Source: Schlesneria sp. (GTDB lineage Bacteria > Planctomycetota > Planctomycetia > Planctomycetales > Planctomycetaceae). From it: DNA of 64,000 nt. Below, piece by piece: positions 44,699 to 54,041 of this stretch; within the stretch, counting starts at the first letter, position 1; each line of letters begins with the position of its first letter. The stretch spans positions 1-64,000 of the forward strand of contig JAQGHU010000040.1 of assembly GCA_028291515.1 (NCBI GenBank), read 5' to 3'. A program made the translations under genes and the position numbers. The notes under the pieces are model-generated. The model made no database searches. It saw only the letters and a program-made list of their open reading frames with translations, and was not told the origin of the DNA.

Positions 44699-44979
44699 AT
44701 GCAAGCGGCCCGCGTCATCGTTGAATTGCGGGATGGCCGCTGGATCGCATACTTCGGCGACGAACTCTATACGGCTGTCTTCGGTCCAGACGCCTCGCAA
44801 GCACTTCTGAATTTGCTGGTCGCGATGGGAGGGGGAACTTCTCGGAATCTGGACTTCAACGCATCGACGAAGCCACGCATGAAGGCTATTTCGAGTTCCT
44901 GGCAACCTTTGAAGCGGCTCCTTTTCCGACTCAATTCGGCCACAGTCCGCCTGAATATCAGGGACCGGGACAGTCGTGA
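44699..44979 (+). pseudogene. Frameshifted small hypothetical gene
   Basis: ATG 44699 has a strong site (GGAAGGA). The frame gives RVIVELRDGRWIAYFGDELY and DASQALLNLLVAMGG, protein-like and hydrophilic. At the run of five G at 44831-44835, coherent sequence moves to another frame: GNFSESGLQRIDEATHEGYF, then FEFLATFEAAPFPTQFGHSP, ending at TGA 44979. The original frame beyond the G-run runs on to 45283 but has Arg/Ser-rich, non-protein-like composition. A single-base change at the G-run would restore about 93 residues. I know no family match. It could be slippage, decay or an assembly error. Confidence 0.5.
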
Positions 44980-45146
44980 CAGATCAGCCGGTCGGATGGT
45001 AGGCTTCGCGCGTGAAAAGCATCCGCTGTCATCGCCGAAAGAAACTTTTCGACAGCGATGGTGTTACACACCATGTCGCATTTCGCGAGGACAGAGTACG
45101 AATCGATGCACGCGGGCTCGACGAACCGGCACATTCTCAGGAATTG

Positions 45147-45953
45147 ATGATGCGAATCACTACCAGCCTGTTTCTACTGATGTTAGCGGGATCGACGTTG
45201 GCAAGGGCCGCGGATTCTCCGCTCGCAGAAAAGAACTGGAGCGTCGAGGGAGTCACTCGAACCGCGCTGGTGCATGTTCCTGACTCGGCCAGTCGATCAG
45301 CCGCGCCAATCGTCTTTGCATTTCACGGACATGGCGGGACTATGAATCAAGCGGCACGATCATTTTCGTATCACACGATCTGGCCGGAAGCCATCGTCGT
45401 CTACATGCAGGGCCTGAACACACCTGGACGGCTGACTGACCCCGAAGGAAAGCGTCCGGGATGGCAGCCTGGTCGTGGCGATCAAGAGGATCGAGACCTG
45501 AAATTCTTCGACGCCGTTCTCGTGTCATTGAAGTCTGATTACAAAACCGATGACAAACGCATTTATGCCACAGGTCATTCCAACGGCGGCTCCTTCACGT
45601 ACTTACTGTGGGCCACTCGGGGCGATGTTTTTGCCGCGGTCGCCCCTTCCGCAGCAGTTCCGGGCCTCGAAATCCGCAACTTGAAACCGAAACCGGTCTT
45701 GCACGTGGCTGGCGAAACGGACCCACTCGTCAAATGGGAATGGCAGAAGCGGACGATGGAAGCGCTAAGAAAATTGAATGGCGTCGACGGCGAGGGAACC
45801 GAATGGGCCAAGGCGGGAGATCTGACCTGCACGATCTACCCGTCCAAAACCGGCACGCCGTTCGTCTCGGCGATCAATCCCGGCGGTCACAAGTTTCCGA
45901 GCGAAGCCCCTGCGATGATCGTGAAGTTTCTAAAAGAGCAGGCGAAGAAATAG
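45147..45953 (+). CDS. Secreted esterase of the PHB-depolymerase/LpqC type
   Basis: 268 residues from ATG 45147 (45150 is equivalent). The signal peptide is clear (TTSLFLLMLAGSTLARA). The alpha/beta-hydrolase nucleophile is Ser145 in TGHSNGGSFT; the oxyanion region is AFHGHGGT; the acid and His lie in VAGETDPLVKW and NPGGHKFPSEAP. The FAFHGHGG-to-GHSNGG layout matches extracellular esterases of the LpqC/feruloyl-esterase/depolymerase group. It probably hydrolyses polyesters or plant esters outside the cell. Confidence 0.88.
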   Translation: MMRITTSLFLLMLAGSTLARAADSPLAEKNWSVEGVTRTALVHVPDSASRSAAPIVFAFHGHGGTMNQAARSFSYHTIWPEAIVVYMQGLNTPGRLTDPEGKRPGWQPGRGDQEDRDLKFFDAVLVSLKSDYKTDDKRIYATGHSNGGSFTYLLWATRGDVFAAVAPSAAVPGLEIRNLKPKPVLHVAGETDPLVKWEWQKRTMEALRKLNGVDGEGTEWAKAGDLTCTIYPSKTGTPFVSAINPGGHKFPSEAPAMIVKFLKEQAKK

Positions 45954-46064
45954 CAATTCCCATGGTGCCGCCGTGGCCGTGTCATGGGGTAATTGGTTAC
46001 TCGCGGGATTGGCGATCTCGCGTTTCAACTCTGACATCGATCAAGTGATCGCCGTGACAGCGCG

Positions 46065-46718
46065 TCACTTCTTCTCGGCCGGTAAATATGCTTGCTCCAC
46101 GAATTTCAAATACTCTTGGAGGGGTTCCATTCCGATCGCTTTGCGTCGTTCGTCGACCTGGTCGAGGTTTTCGATGGGGTTAGGGACAAATCTGCCGTCC
46201 TTGAAGATGACCTGAGTACCGTAGAGTTGCCGCTTGCCGGTGCCGACGAGGACTCGATCAGTCAGATACGCGGTGTCGCGAGGATCGACTTCATCTTTCG
46301 AGAGGGTTTTCATTTGGTCGAGACATTTCTGTTGGAAGTCTCGATCGGTGTCGGCGTGCTGGACCAGAATCCACGCATCTTTAGCCCCCTGGCCTCCCAC
46401 GAGAGACTTACTCGGCCCATGTTTGGTGACGATTTCTTTCAGCCAGATGACGTTGTGACTGTCCGCGTCTTCAAGGCGTAGCTTGAGCGCGTTGTAGATC
46501 GCCGCGACTTTGGGATCGAGCGATTCGAGATCGACAGTCCCAACCGTCAGCTTGTACTCCAGACAGAACTCGACCGATTCCTTGCGAAGCCGCTGTTCCC
46601 ACTCGACCCGCGTTCGCAAATCTTTCGCCAGTTCAGGCTGTTTGACTGCGGCTGGGTTTGTGTCTGCGAATACCGCGGAGACGAGGACTCAGAAGAACAG
46701 CAGCGAAGCGTAGCGCAT
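46065..46718 (-). pseudogene. DUF6624 protein gene with in-frame stop in the signal peptide
   Basis: Minus-strand reading from ATG 46718 gives MRYASLLFF, then TGA (46689-46691), then VLVSAVFADTNPAAV and a clean continuation in the same frame to stop 46065. The whole reads as a secretory signal followed by a DUF6624 domain (KHGPSKSLVGGQGAKDAW, VQHADTDRDFQQKCL, DTAYLTDRVLVG, QLYGTQ). The stop replaces a hydrophobic residue, probably Trp by a TGG to TGA change. If real, translation would have to restart at TTG 46619 without the signal. A base-calling error is the simplest alternative. Confidence 0.7.
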
Positions 46719-46882
46719 AGTGGCATTCGTTTCGGATGGTCAAATTGAAAGAGGGAGCCCCGAATCGGACGAATAAATAAGAAAGCGATGTCGTTTTCCG
46801 CGTACTAACGCCGCGCGGCCCGCCAGCGGACCAAGCCAGCGGCCGACATGTTATGTTGGCCCATTCTGGCTAAGGGAGCAGC

Positions 46883-47542
46883 TTACCTTTTGGATTTGCC
46901 ATGCGTGACGAGACCGCTACTCGACATCGGGCTGGGGCCGCTACTCGTACTAGGAGTACTCGAGGAACTCGGCAGGGGATGAGAGCTGTTGCTGCTGATG
47001 GAGTTGCTAGAGGAACTTGAGCCAGTGGAGTTGCCTGAATTACTAGAATTGCTGGAGTTACTCGGGTTACTGGAGAGCGACAGGGTGCTGGATGACGAAC
47101 TGTTTGACGGAGAACCGTTGCTCGATGAACTGCTGCTGGAACTGTAAACATGAGCTCGACCATCGCGCGTCGGGCCGAAGCCTCCGGCCCCCGTGTCAAT
47201 CGACCAAACTACCACGATCACCGTGTCATTGCCGTTCAAATTCGGAGTAATTTCAGTCCTCGGGATGGGAGCATCTCGTGCGTCGATAAAGAGGTGTCCC
47301 CCGTCGTTTTCAAACGGATTTGCAACCGTCGCAATCGTTCCCGCTCCCGTCACCGCAAACCATTTCGCCCAAAATTTGCAGGTGGTGGCGTCAATATCGA
47401 CATCGAACTTGCCCTCAGGCTTGGCGGTGACGCTCACGGAGTTCGCTGCCGTAATCCGTTGATGGCCGACGGTCACGGAATCGAGCGAGAGATGAAGGGA
47501 GATCTTCAGATTTTTGAGTTCATCAGTCAGATTGACAATCAT
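46883..47542 (-). CDS. Ser/Asn-rich tailed protein beside a kinase
   Basis: 219 residues, ATG 47542. Residues 1-135 form a compact, beta-rich domain (NLKISLHLSLDSVTVGHQ, NDTVIVVVWSIDTGAGGFG) with no family I recognise. Then 80 residues are almost only Ser, Asn, Gly, Pro and Thr (poly-Ser runs). The upstream membrane kinase ends nine bases before, and the two are surely co-transcribed. The tail may be a disordered, phosphorylated or glycosylated region. No signal peptide is seen, so its location is uncertain. Confidence 0.65.
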   Translation of the reverse strand: MIVNLTDELKNLKISLHLSLDSVTVGHQRITAANSVSVTAKPEGKFDVDIDATTCKFWAKWFAVTGAGTIATVANPFENDGGHLFIDARDAPIPRTEITPNLNGNDTVIVVVWSIDTGAGGFGPTRDGRAHVYSSSSSSSSNGSPSNSSSSSTLSLSSNPSNSSNSSNSGNSTGSSSSSNSISSNSSHPLPSSSSTPSTSSGPSPMSSSGLVTHGKSKR

Positions 47543-47551
47543 GGCGGCGGG

Positions 47552-49369
47552 TCACTTTTGGTCTTTGCGAAATCCGAAGTAGACGCCGTATTCACCGCGC
47601 CGTGACTGACCTTGAACTTTGAGCCCGAGTGTCAGCCCGGGATTTTCAGGTTTGGTTTCGCCAAGTTGCGCGAACCGAATCGACTTGCGAGCCTGAACCA
47701 CGAGAGCTCCGATCCCCTCGTCGATGCGTGCCGAGCCGATGTCCTTAAAACGCCCCCACGGCAAGTCGATCGGAAGCTGACCGAATTCGGCGTGCCAGCG
47801 CGTTTCCACTGGCCCCCGGGATGAAACGGAACCCTCATCATGTCCCTTGCCTGACTTGGGAACGCGAGGAAGGAAATCTTCGGGCGGAGCAGGAGTGATT
47901 CCCACGAGAGACTGACCTTGAGTTCCGCTCGTCCCATTGGCGGGGGAACGCAATTGCTGGAACGCCACCCAGGCTAGCAGGAAAACCAGGCAGACTGAAA
48001 TGCCGATGATCGCCGTCGGCTGGCGTGGAACCTGAGCCGTTTGCGCATTCACCACGGTGGGCTGACTGGACAGCGAAGGTGTTTTTGAGGCATTGCCAGA
48101 GTCACGGTCGGTTGCACTCCGACCGCTTGGCACCGAGCCTGCCAAGCCGGGCAAGATGAGTGAAGGAACATCAGAGGCCTGGCTGAACGGGAGCAATGCT
48201 TCGGCCAACTCGCAAGGTTCGGCGAAGCGATCATTGGGATCCTTCGCCATCAACTTGTTGATCAGCGCGACGAGTTGGGAAGGAACATCCGAGCGGAACC
48301 GTTGCATGTTTGGAATCGGATGGGCCTGGTGAGCCCACATCTTCTTCATCGGGGTATTGTTTTCGGGACTGGCGAACGGCGGTTGACCCGACAGCAGCCG
48401 GAACAATGTACACCCAAGGCTGTAGATATCGGCGCGGATGTCGACATGGTGCGACTTCTCGGTCTGCTCGGGCGCGATGTAGTCGGCCGTTCCCAGGATC
48501 GTGTGATTGCCGGTTAGTTGATCGTCTTTAGAGTTTTCTCGGTGCAGCAGCGCGAGCCCGAGATCGGCGATCTTGACCCCAGCAGCCGAGGTCAGCAGGT
48601 TGGAGGGTTTGAGGTCTCGATGGACGAGTCCGTTCTGGTGAATGTGCTGTAATCCCAGCGCAGCTTGTCGGATGATTTCACAGGCTTCTGCAACGGGGAG
48701 CGGTCCGACTCGACGAGCGAGTAGTTCGACGTTTTCTCCGTCGACCAGTTCCATCGCCAGGTAAAGCGTGCCGTCCGCTTCGCCGGCGTCGTGAGCATGC
48801 ACGATATGCGGATGATTGAGTTGCCCGATCGATTCCATTTCGCGAAAGAATCGCCGGCGAACGGTTTCGTCGGCCGTGTCCTTCTTCGACAGGATCTTCA
48901 CGGCCAACCGACGACGCAGCCGAACATGCATCGCTTCGAAGACTTCGCCTCCGCGTCCAATGCTTCGCAGCAAGTCGTACTGCCCAATCCGGCGCAGCGG
49001 GGGGCGAGGATAAATCTGCGTCTCGTCGATCACGGGGACGGTCTGTCTGGTGGACTCCGATGGTGGCGAGCCGATTCCGCTGCCATCAGCCAGTGTCCGA
49101 AGAATCTGCTCCAGGCGCGGTTTCTCATTCCAGCTGGCAATGAGGTCGCGGCAGGGAACGCATTGAACGACGTGCAAGACCGTATCGGTCGACGTGACCG
49201 GGTCGGTCTCGCCACTCAGAAAACTTCTCAGGATCTCATCAGATGGACAGACCACGAGGCTTTCCCGTGTTGAAGTGAAGCCGACAGGGACAGTATGCCG
49301 CCCGAGAAGACTCACCGCAATCAGTGAGAAAAGGCCTTTTCGGCTATTCCGCTCGTCCCAACGACACAC
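47552..49369 (-). CDS. Membrane Ser/Thr kinase with shortened glycine loop
   Basis: 605 residues. An N-terminal zinc-finger-like segment (QCVPC, Cys70 and Cys73) precedes the kinase domain: glycine loop IGRGGEVFE (137-145), VKIL with Lys158, HRDLKPSN (250-257), DLG (269-271), APE (299-301). The normal loop is GRGGMGxV; two residues (Met-Gly) seem missing. One membrane helix lies at about 453-470, and the outer C-terminal part is about 130 residues (LDLPWGRFKD-like region, function unknown). The start is uncertain: GTG 49291 would avoid overlapping the upstream gene. Confidence 0.88.
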   Translation of the reverse strand: MCRWDERNSRKGLFSLIAVSLLGRHTVPVGFTSTRESLVVCPSDEILRSFLSGETDPVTSTDTVLHVVQCVPCRDLIASWNEKPRLEQILRTLADGSGIGSPPSESTRQTVPVIDETQIYPRPPLRRIGQYDLLRSIGRGGEVFEAMHVRLRRRLAVKILSKKDTADETVRRRFFREMESIGQLNHPHIVHAHDAGEADGTLYLAMELVDGENVELLARRVGPLPVAEACEIIRQAALGLQHIHQNGLVHRDLKPSNLLTSAAGVKIADLGLALLHRENSKDDQLTGNHTILGTADYIAPEQTEKSHHVDIRADIYSLGCTLFRLLSGQPPFASPENNTPMKKMWAHQAHPIPNMQRFRSDVPSQLVALINKLMAKDPNDRFAEPCELAEALLPFSQASDVPSLILPGLAGSVPSGRSATDRDSGNASKTPSLSSQPTVVNAQTAQVPRQPTAIIGISVCLVFLLAWVAFQQLRSPANGTSGTQGQSLVGITPAPPEDFLPRVPKSGKGHDEGSVSSRGPVETRWHAEFGQLPIDLPWGRFKDIGSARIDEGIGALVVQARKSIRFAQLGETKPENPGLTLGLKVQGQSRRGEYGVYFGFRKDQK

Positions 49370-50594
49370 ATTTCAGGGTGTTTTCGTTTCGCAAGTAGAA
49401 TCGGCCATTGGAGAGTGCCGGGAGCGCGCGAGTTGTTCCAGGCAGCAATGTCGCTGAACCAAGTTCACGATAAGCGGACTTGGAGAGTGCCACGATTTTG
49501 AGTTCGCCGTTCGTTTGCATCACCAGCAGTTTGCCGTCCGCGGCAACTAGGGTGGCGTAACGGAACCCGGGTTCCGTCCAATAAACCTTTCTCGAAATCG
49601 GGTCGAAGCACTTCAGCACAACTTCACCCAAGTCCGCCCGACCATCGATACCGTAGACTGCCCCTTCATATAAAATCGGCGTCGTGTACTGACTCGACAA
49701 GACTTCGTCTTTCCAGACGATGTCGGCCGATTGATCGTTCACGGTCAGGAATTCGGCACCGATACCGTAACTGGCCGTGACTAAGATCTGATTCTTGATG
49801 ACGACGGGAATCGCAGCGTTGACTGTTGGTCCGCGTTGGCCGAATGGGATGCGAAATCGCTCAGTCCCGTCGTCTGGATCGAGCGAAACCAGGTTTAGAC
49901 GGGCAAGGCAAAAGAGATGACGTGTGCCACCGATCGTCGCTGCAACTGGCGACGAGTAACTCGCCTGATCACGAACGGATTTCCATTGCGTCGAGCCGTC
50001 GCGAAGATCGAACGCAACAACCCCGGCGGTATCCTTGTCTCCGCCAACGTTGACAATCAGCTTGTTGGCTTCGACGAGAGGTGAACTGCCAAATCCGAAG
50101 TAGCCAGCGGGTGCGTGAAAGTCTTGTTGTGTTTTCCGCTCCCAGATCGGCTCACCGGTTTTCAGGTGTACGCAGTACAAGCCCCCATTAGCCGCGAGCG
50201 CGTAGATCCGGTCTGCGTGAATCGTGGGGACAGCCAAAGGACCGTCTTCGCCGCCGACTTGTGGCTGAAAGTCGGTGCTGAACCCGCGCGACCATTTCGG
50301 CTGACCCGATGTCGCGTCGTAGGCAGTCAATGTGTCTTCGTGACGTAGGCGATGAAACAGGACAGCGGTGTCGCCGTACACGACGATCCCAGCAGCGCCT
50401 GACCCGATCCGCGCTTCCCAAAGCTTCTTCGGGCCTGAGGCCGGCAATGTGTCGACCAGCTTTTCCCCAGTGGCAATCCCGGATCGCTGTGGTCCCAGGA
50501 TTTGTGGCCAATCTCCGGCGGACGAAATGGAAGCAGCGAACAGCAGCACGGCCGTCCAGCACCATGCCGCGACTCCGATTCGACCAACCGGCAT
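49344..50594 (-). CDS. Exported PQQ-type beta-propeller protein, kinase-linked
   Basis: 416 residues from ATG 50594, which has GGAG at the right spacing; a TTG at 50609 is further upstream. The signal peptide is followed by DWPQILGPQRSGIATGEKL, the typical N-terminus of planctomycete propeller proteins. Blade motifs include ATSGQPKWSRGF, KTGEPIWERKTQQD, LRDGSTQWKSV and PISRKVYWTEPG. It precedes the membrane kinase with a small overlap, so periplasmic ligand sensing and phosphorylation may be linked; this is inference from order only. It is a paralogue in design of the gene at 34320. Confidence 0.85.
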   Translation of the reverse strand: MPVGRIGVAAWCWTAVLLFAASISSAGDWPQILGPQRSGIATGEKLVDTLPASGPKKLWEARIGSGAAGIVVYGDTAVLFHRLRHEDTLTAYDATSGQPKWSRGFSTDFQPQVGGEDGPLAVPTIHADRIYALAANGGLYCVHLKTGEPIWERKTQQDFHAPAGYFGFGSSPLVEANKLIVNVGGDKDTAGVVAFDLRDGSTQWKSVRDQASYSSPVAATIGGTRHLFCLARLNLVSLDPDDGTERFRIPFGQRGPTVNAAIPVVIKNQILVTASYGIGAEFLTVNDQSADIVWKDEVLSSQYTTPILYEGAVYGIDGRADLGEVVLKCFDPISRKVYWTEPGFRYATLVAADGKLLVMQTNGELKIVALSKSAYRELGSATLLPGTTRALPALSNGRFYLRNENTLKCVSLGRAE

Positions 50595-50631
50595 GGTGTG
50601 CTCCATCAATATCGAACGTTGTCAGACGATT

Positions 50632-50934
50632 CTAAATGGACCACGTGGCATCGCATGATCCACATTCGAAACCAATCAACGTCGCCGTACCGGGAACTTC
50701 CAATCCGCTGGAGTTAACCAACGCGTCGTCGAGTTCGACAGGCTTGACGACGGGGTAGTTGCAGTGTCGGCAACGTCGGTTCTCGAACAGCAAACGAGCG
50801 CGAGAAATGACATCCAATTGGGGTGGTGCTGCGGTCGCCGACGAATTGGGAAACCTCAAAATCACGGGGGCTTCCATAGTGATTTTGGACACAGTACCGC
50901 ACTCATCTGGCCAGTAGACACTTAGACGGCTCAT
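50632..50934 (-). CDS. Small zinc-ribbon-like protein
   Basis: 100 residues, ATG 50934 after AAAAGGAGC. Two CxxC knuckles, CRHC near residue 55 and CGSC near 91, could bind one Zn. The rest is mixed with PVVKPVELDD and TLIGFECGS. Planctomycete relatives are typically hypothetical. The start is supported by spacing from the ribosome site. It ends 38 bases before the propeller gene start, so the same transcript is possible. Confidence 0.6.
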   Translation of the reverse strand: MSRLSVYWPDECGTVSKITMEAPVILRFPNSSATAAPPQLDVISRARLLFENRRCRHCNYPVVKPVELDDALVNSSGLEVPGTATLIGFECGSCDATWSI

Positions 50935-50940
50935 CCATGA

Positions 50941-51530
50941 GCTCCTTTTTTGGGGGTTCGCGAAATCCTATGCAAACACCAAATCCCACCGGCTGAACAG
51001 CCTGATTCGATTCCGACGTGAGGGTCTACGAGTTCGGATTGACTGAGTCGATCGATGGGAATGTGCGGAAGTTACCGCTTCGAGCGCGCTTCGGCAAGAT
51101 TGGCTCGTCAAAACTCTGCTAATCGGAAAGGTCAGCCGAATCGTTGCAGTTGACAAAACCGTCCCGCAGACCACAATGATTAGGGACGACTGGCCAATAT
51201 TGCTACCACGCAATGTGTTTGGCCTTCGATCTGCTGACGCGGGCCATCGCAAGTTGACAGTTTTTTGGAATTTGCATTCGAGTGGATTGTTTCTGCGGAA
51301 ATCCGAGCTTGTTCCCAAGGATGGCGACAACTGGATGTCCAGAGGATCGATACTCTTTCTAGAATGGCGTCCTTCAATTTCTGGCCGGTAGCAATCTCTT
51401 TTGCCGATGGACTTTTGCAGAGCCATTGGTGCGAAGATATTCAGATTTATTAACGTTTGAAATCACGTGTTCCCTTTCCTCCCAGTCTTGCGTATATTCG
51501 CAAGGGAATTGCACTTCCGGAGGCCTACGC
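50941..51530. other. Noncoding stretch with a small palindrome
   Basis: No gene is convincing here. A minus-strand frame at 50968-51426 has random-like composition and no ribosome site. Near the FHA gene, CTTGCG-TATATT-CGCAAG (51487-51504) is a perfect 6-base inverted repeat around a -10-like TATATT, followed by GGAGG and ATG 51531. It could be a promoter with operator for the FHA gene, but no -35 fits. Confidence 0.5.
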
Positions 51531-52031
51531 ATGTCGGCATTTCTTGTCCCGCTCGATCCAGGCCTGTGCTTGATTCCCTTGGAAAAGGCGATCGTGCTGA
51601 TTGGCCGCCAGGCGGACTGCGATGTCTCGCTGACGCATAGCCGCAAGGTTTCGCGCAAGCATTGTTGCATTGCTCAGGTTAACGATTCCTATGTGGTCCG
51701 GGATCTGGGAAGCACGAATGGTATTTTTGTGAACGGGACTCGAGTTCGCAAAGAAACCGGACTGGCCCTCGGCGACGAATTGGCGATTGGCGATGTGCGC
51801 TTCCGATTGCAGGTTGAGGCCACGTCAAAGTCCTCGAAAGTTCAAGTCGAGGATCCACGCTCAGTTCGCGGCGCGGTTTCGCGGCCGATTTCTCCAAGTT
51901 CAGATGTGCCGGTCGCGATTCCTGACATGAACGAAGACTTCATCGTCGAAGCATCGATTCCTCAGATGCGGTCGCTCAAGCATCGCAAGTCCGAAGATGA
52001 TGTCGTGCCATTGGCTTCAGACAGCTTCTGA
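51531..52031 (+). CDS. FHA-domain protein
   Basis: 166 residues from ATG 51531, after GGAGGCC. The FHA fold spans about residues 15-85: IVLIGRQADCDVSLTHSR, KVSRKHCCIAQ, and DLGSTNGIFVNGTRV, with the phospho-Thr-binding Arg and the Ser-Arg-Lys-His motif intact. The tail is polar, with Ser/Pro/Val-rich low complexity. FHA proteins read phospho-threonine marks, so it may be a reader for the Ser/Thr kinases of this organism, although none is adjacent in the same transcript. Confidence 0.9.
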   Translation: MSAFLVPLDPGLCLIPLEKAIVLIGRQADCDVSLTHSRKVSRKHCCIAQVNDSYVVRDLGSTNGIFVNGTRVRKETGLALGDELAIGDVRFRLQVEATSKSSKVQVEDPRSVRGAVSRPISPSSDVPVAIPDMNEDFIVEASIPQMRSLKHRKSEDDVVPLASDSF

Positions 52032-52131
52032 TCGTGCGATCGCAAGCGCAGTTGCTTGCACCATTCATTGCGTGCGGAATGCTTAGCACACGATGTCGGT
52101 ACCGTTCGACACTCTGATGTGAATCCGACAG

Positions 52132-52662
52132 ATGACATCTCTGAGTTCAAACCACGCGGTCTATGTCGGCAGTTTCGATCCACCGACGCTGGGCCACCTC
52201 GATATCATCCGCCGAGCCGCTGCGATCTTCGATCAGTTGACCGTGGGAATCGGCATCAATCCCGATAAGCGGCCGTTGTTCTCGCCCGATGAGCGACGAG
52301 CACTTATGACGGAGGTGGTGAAGCCGTTCGCGAATGTTCAGGTCGAATACTTCCACAGTCTGACAGTCGATTTCATTCGTCAACGTGGTGCCCGAATCCT
52401 GGTTCGTGGCGTGCGAACATTGTCGGATATCGAAGCGGAGTTCACTATGACTCTGGCGAATCGAGCCTTGGATCCAGAGATCGACACGATCTTTCTCATG
52501 GCCAGTGAGAAGTACACACATATCTCCAGTAGCTTGATCAAGCAGATTGCGCAATTGGCTCAAAACAGCGCGGCGTCTAAGTTGGGCGAGTTCGTTCCGC
52601 CGGAAGTCGTCGCACCGCTGCTGGCTAAGTACAAGCAGTCTGATCCGGCGACATCTGGCTGA
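52132..52662 (+). CDS. coaD: Pantetheine-phosphate adenylyltransferase
   Basis: 176 residues. The nucleotidyltransferase motif TLGH (19-22) sits in VGSFDPPTLGHLDIIRRA, and the second motif YTHISSSLIKQIA is near the end. It transfers AMP to 4'-phosphopantetheine, the penultimate step of CoA synthesis. ATG 52132 is the start. No other coenzyme A gene is adjacent. leuB begins 170 bases later. Confidence 0.95.
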   Translation: MTSLSSNHAVYVGSFDPPTLGHLDIIRRAAAIFDQLTVGIGINPDKRPLFSPDERRALMTEVVKPFANVQVEYFHSLTVDFIRQRGARILVRGVRTLSDIEAEFTMTLANRALDPEIDTIFLMASEKYTHISSSLIKQIAQLAQNSAASKLGEFVPPEVVAPLLAKYKQSDPATSG

Positions 52663-52832
52663 GCAGCAGCCTTCGGCCCGCAGGACGTTCAGTCTATGCG
52701 AGTCCCTGATTGCTGTTAGATCCCCTGACAATTGAAGCGACGAACTTTCGATCGGCGCGTTTACGGGCCGTTTGAATTCCCTTAGAGTGGCAGCGATTCG
52801 ATTCGGGTTTTTACTTCCAAAGGGTAGCTTCG

Positions 52833-53906
52833 GTGCAAGCAAAGATTGTTCTTCTTCCCGGCGATGGAATTGGTCCTGAAGTGGTGGCTCAGGGTGAGCG
52901 GATCTTGCAAGCCGTGGCGAAGAAATATGGACATTCGTTCCAGTTCACGACTTGTCCAATTGGCGGCTGTGCGATCGATGAATTTGGCGATCCATTGCCC
53001 GAAAAAACCTTGGCAGCCTGCCGTGAATCCGATGCAATCCTGCTGGGAGCCGTCGGGGGTCCGAAATGGGACGATCCCACCGCGAAGACGCGGCCGGAAG
53101 TCGGATTGCTGAAGATCCGCAAGGAACTCGGTCTGTTCGCAAACTTGCGACCGATCTTCGTCTCGCCACATCTGGTCAGTTCGTCCCCGTTGAAGGCTGA
53201 AGTTGTCGCCGGGACGAATATCCTCTTCTTCCGCGAACTGACCGGGGGCCTGTATTTCGGTAAGTCTGGAAAAGAAACGAATCCAGACGGCGGCGAAACT
53301 GCATTTAACACCATGATCTACAGCACGCATGAGATCGAGCGAATCGTGCGACTGGCTGGTCAGGCTGCTCGCGGACGCAATAAGCGAGTGACTTCGGTCG
53401 ACAAAGCCAACGTGCTGGAAGTCTCGCGTCTGTGGCGTCGCGTCTTCGAACGCGTCATGAAGGAAGAGTTCCCCGACGTTCAATTTGAGAATGTGCTGGT
53501 CGACGCGATGGCGATGTACTTGGTCGCGCGCCCCAAATCATTCGATGTCGTGGTCACAGAAAACATGTTTGGTGACATCCTGACCGACGAAGGATCTCAG
53601 TTGCCCGGTTCGCTGGGAATGTTGCCGTCCGCGTCGATCGGCTCGTCCGGCCCCGGACTGTACGAACCAATTCATGGATCGGCTCCGGATATCGCAGGTC
53701 GCGGCATCGCCAATCCACTGGCAACGATTTTGGCGGCCGCCATGCTCTTGCGTCATTCATTGAAGTTGGATGCGGAAGCGACCGCTATCGAACAAGCCGT
53801 TGATCGGGTCCTGGCCAACGGGCATCGCACATCAGACCTCGCGATGGGCGGTCCGAGCATTGGGACGACAGAAATGGGTTCGCTGGTGTTGGCCGAACTT
53901 GCGTAG
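52833..53906 (+). CDS. leuB: 3-Isopropylmalate dehydrogenase
   Basis: 357 residues, the family norm. GTG 52833 opens [20 protein letters not shown]. The isocitrate/isopropylmalate dehydrogenase signatures follow: [18 protein letters not shown]-like [15 protein letters not shown], and the NAD-binding [38 protein letters not shown] is the C-terminal NAD region, supporting NAD use. It oxidises 3-isopropylmalate in leucine synthesis. A terminator at 53932-53961 closes it. Confidence 0.96.
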   Translation: MQAKIVLLPGDGIGPEVVAQGERILQAVAKKYGHSFQFTTCPIGGCAIDEFGDPLPEKTLAACRESDAILLGAVGGPKWDDPTAKTRPEVGLLKIRKELGLFANLRPIFVSPHLVSSSPLKAEVVAGTNILFFRELTGGLYFGKSGKETNPDGGETAFNTMIYSTHEIERIVRLAGQAARGRNKRVTSVDKANVLEVSRLWRRVFERVMKEEFPDVQFENVLVDAMAMYLVARPKSFDVVVTENMFGDILTDEGSQLPGSLGMLPSASIGSSGPGLYEPIHGSAPDIAGRGIANPLATILAAAMLLRHSLKLDAEATAIEQAVDRVLANGHRTSDLAMGGPSIGTTEMGSLVLAELA

Positions 53907-53931
53907 TTCATGTAATTGATTCGACCGTATG

Positions 53932-53961
53932 ACGGCGTGAGGTTCCCCTCACGCCGTTTTT
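53932..53961 (+). terminator. Intrinsic terminator after leuB
   Basis: ACGGCGTGAGG (53932-53942) and CCTCACGCCGT (53947-53957) form an 11-base-pair stem with the loop TTCC, followed by a T run to 53961. It sits 25 bases after the leuB stop and in front of nadB, so nadB most likely has its own promoter. Confidence 0.9.
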
Positions 53962-54041
53962 CTAGAGAGATCGAAGACGGGGCGTCGCCATGCAAACGGA
54001 CGTCGCAATCATGGTTGCGTCTCTCGCCGTGTGAGTCTGTC

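Noticed and set aside
44980-45283. Continuation of the small gene in its original frame
   Set aside because: The sequence past the G-run is Arg/Ser-rich and lies across the esterase start region, so the shifted frame is preferred.
46689-46691. TGA as selenocysteine codon
   Set aside because: It lies in a hydrophobic signal peptide, and no adjacent SECIS-type hairpin was recognised.
50968-51426. 152-residue minus-strand frame
   Set aside because: Arg/Ser-rich, random-like composition, no ribosome site and no homology.
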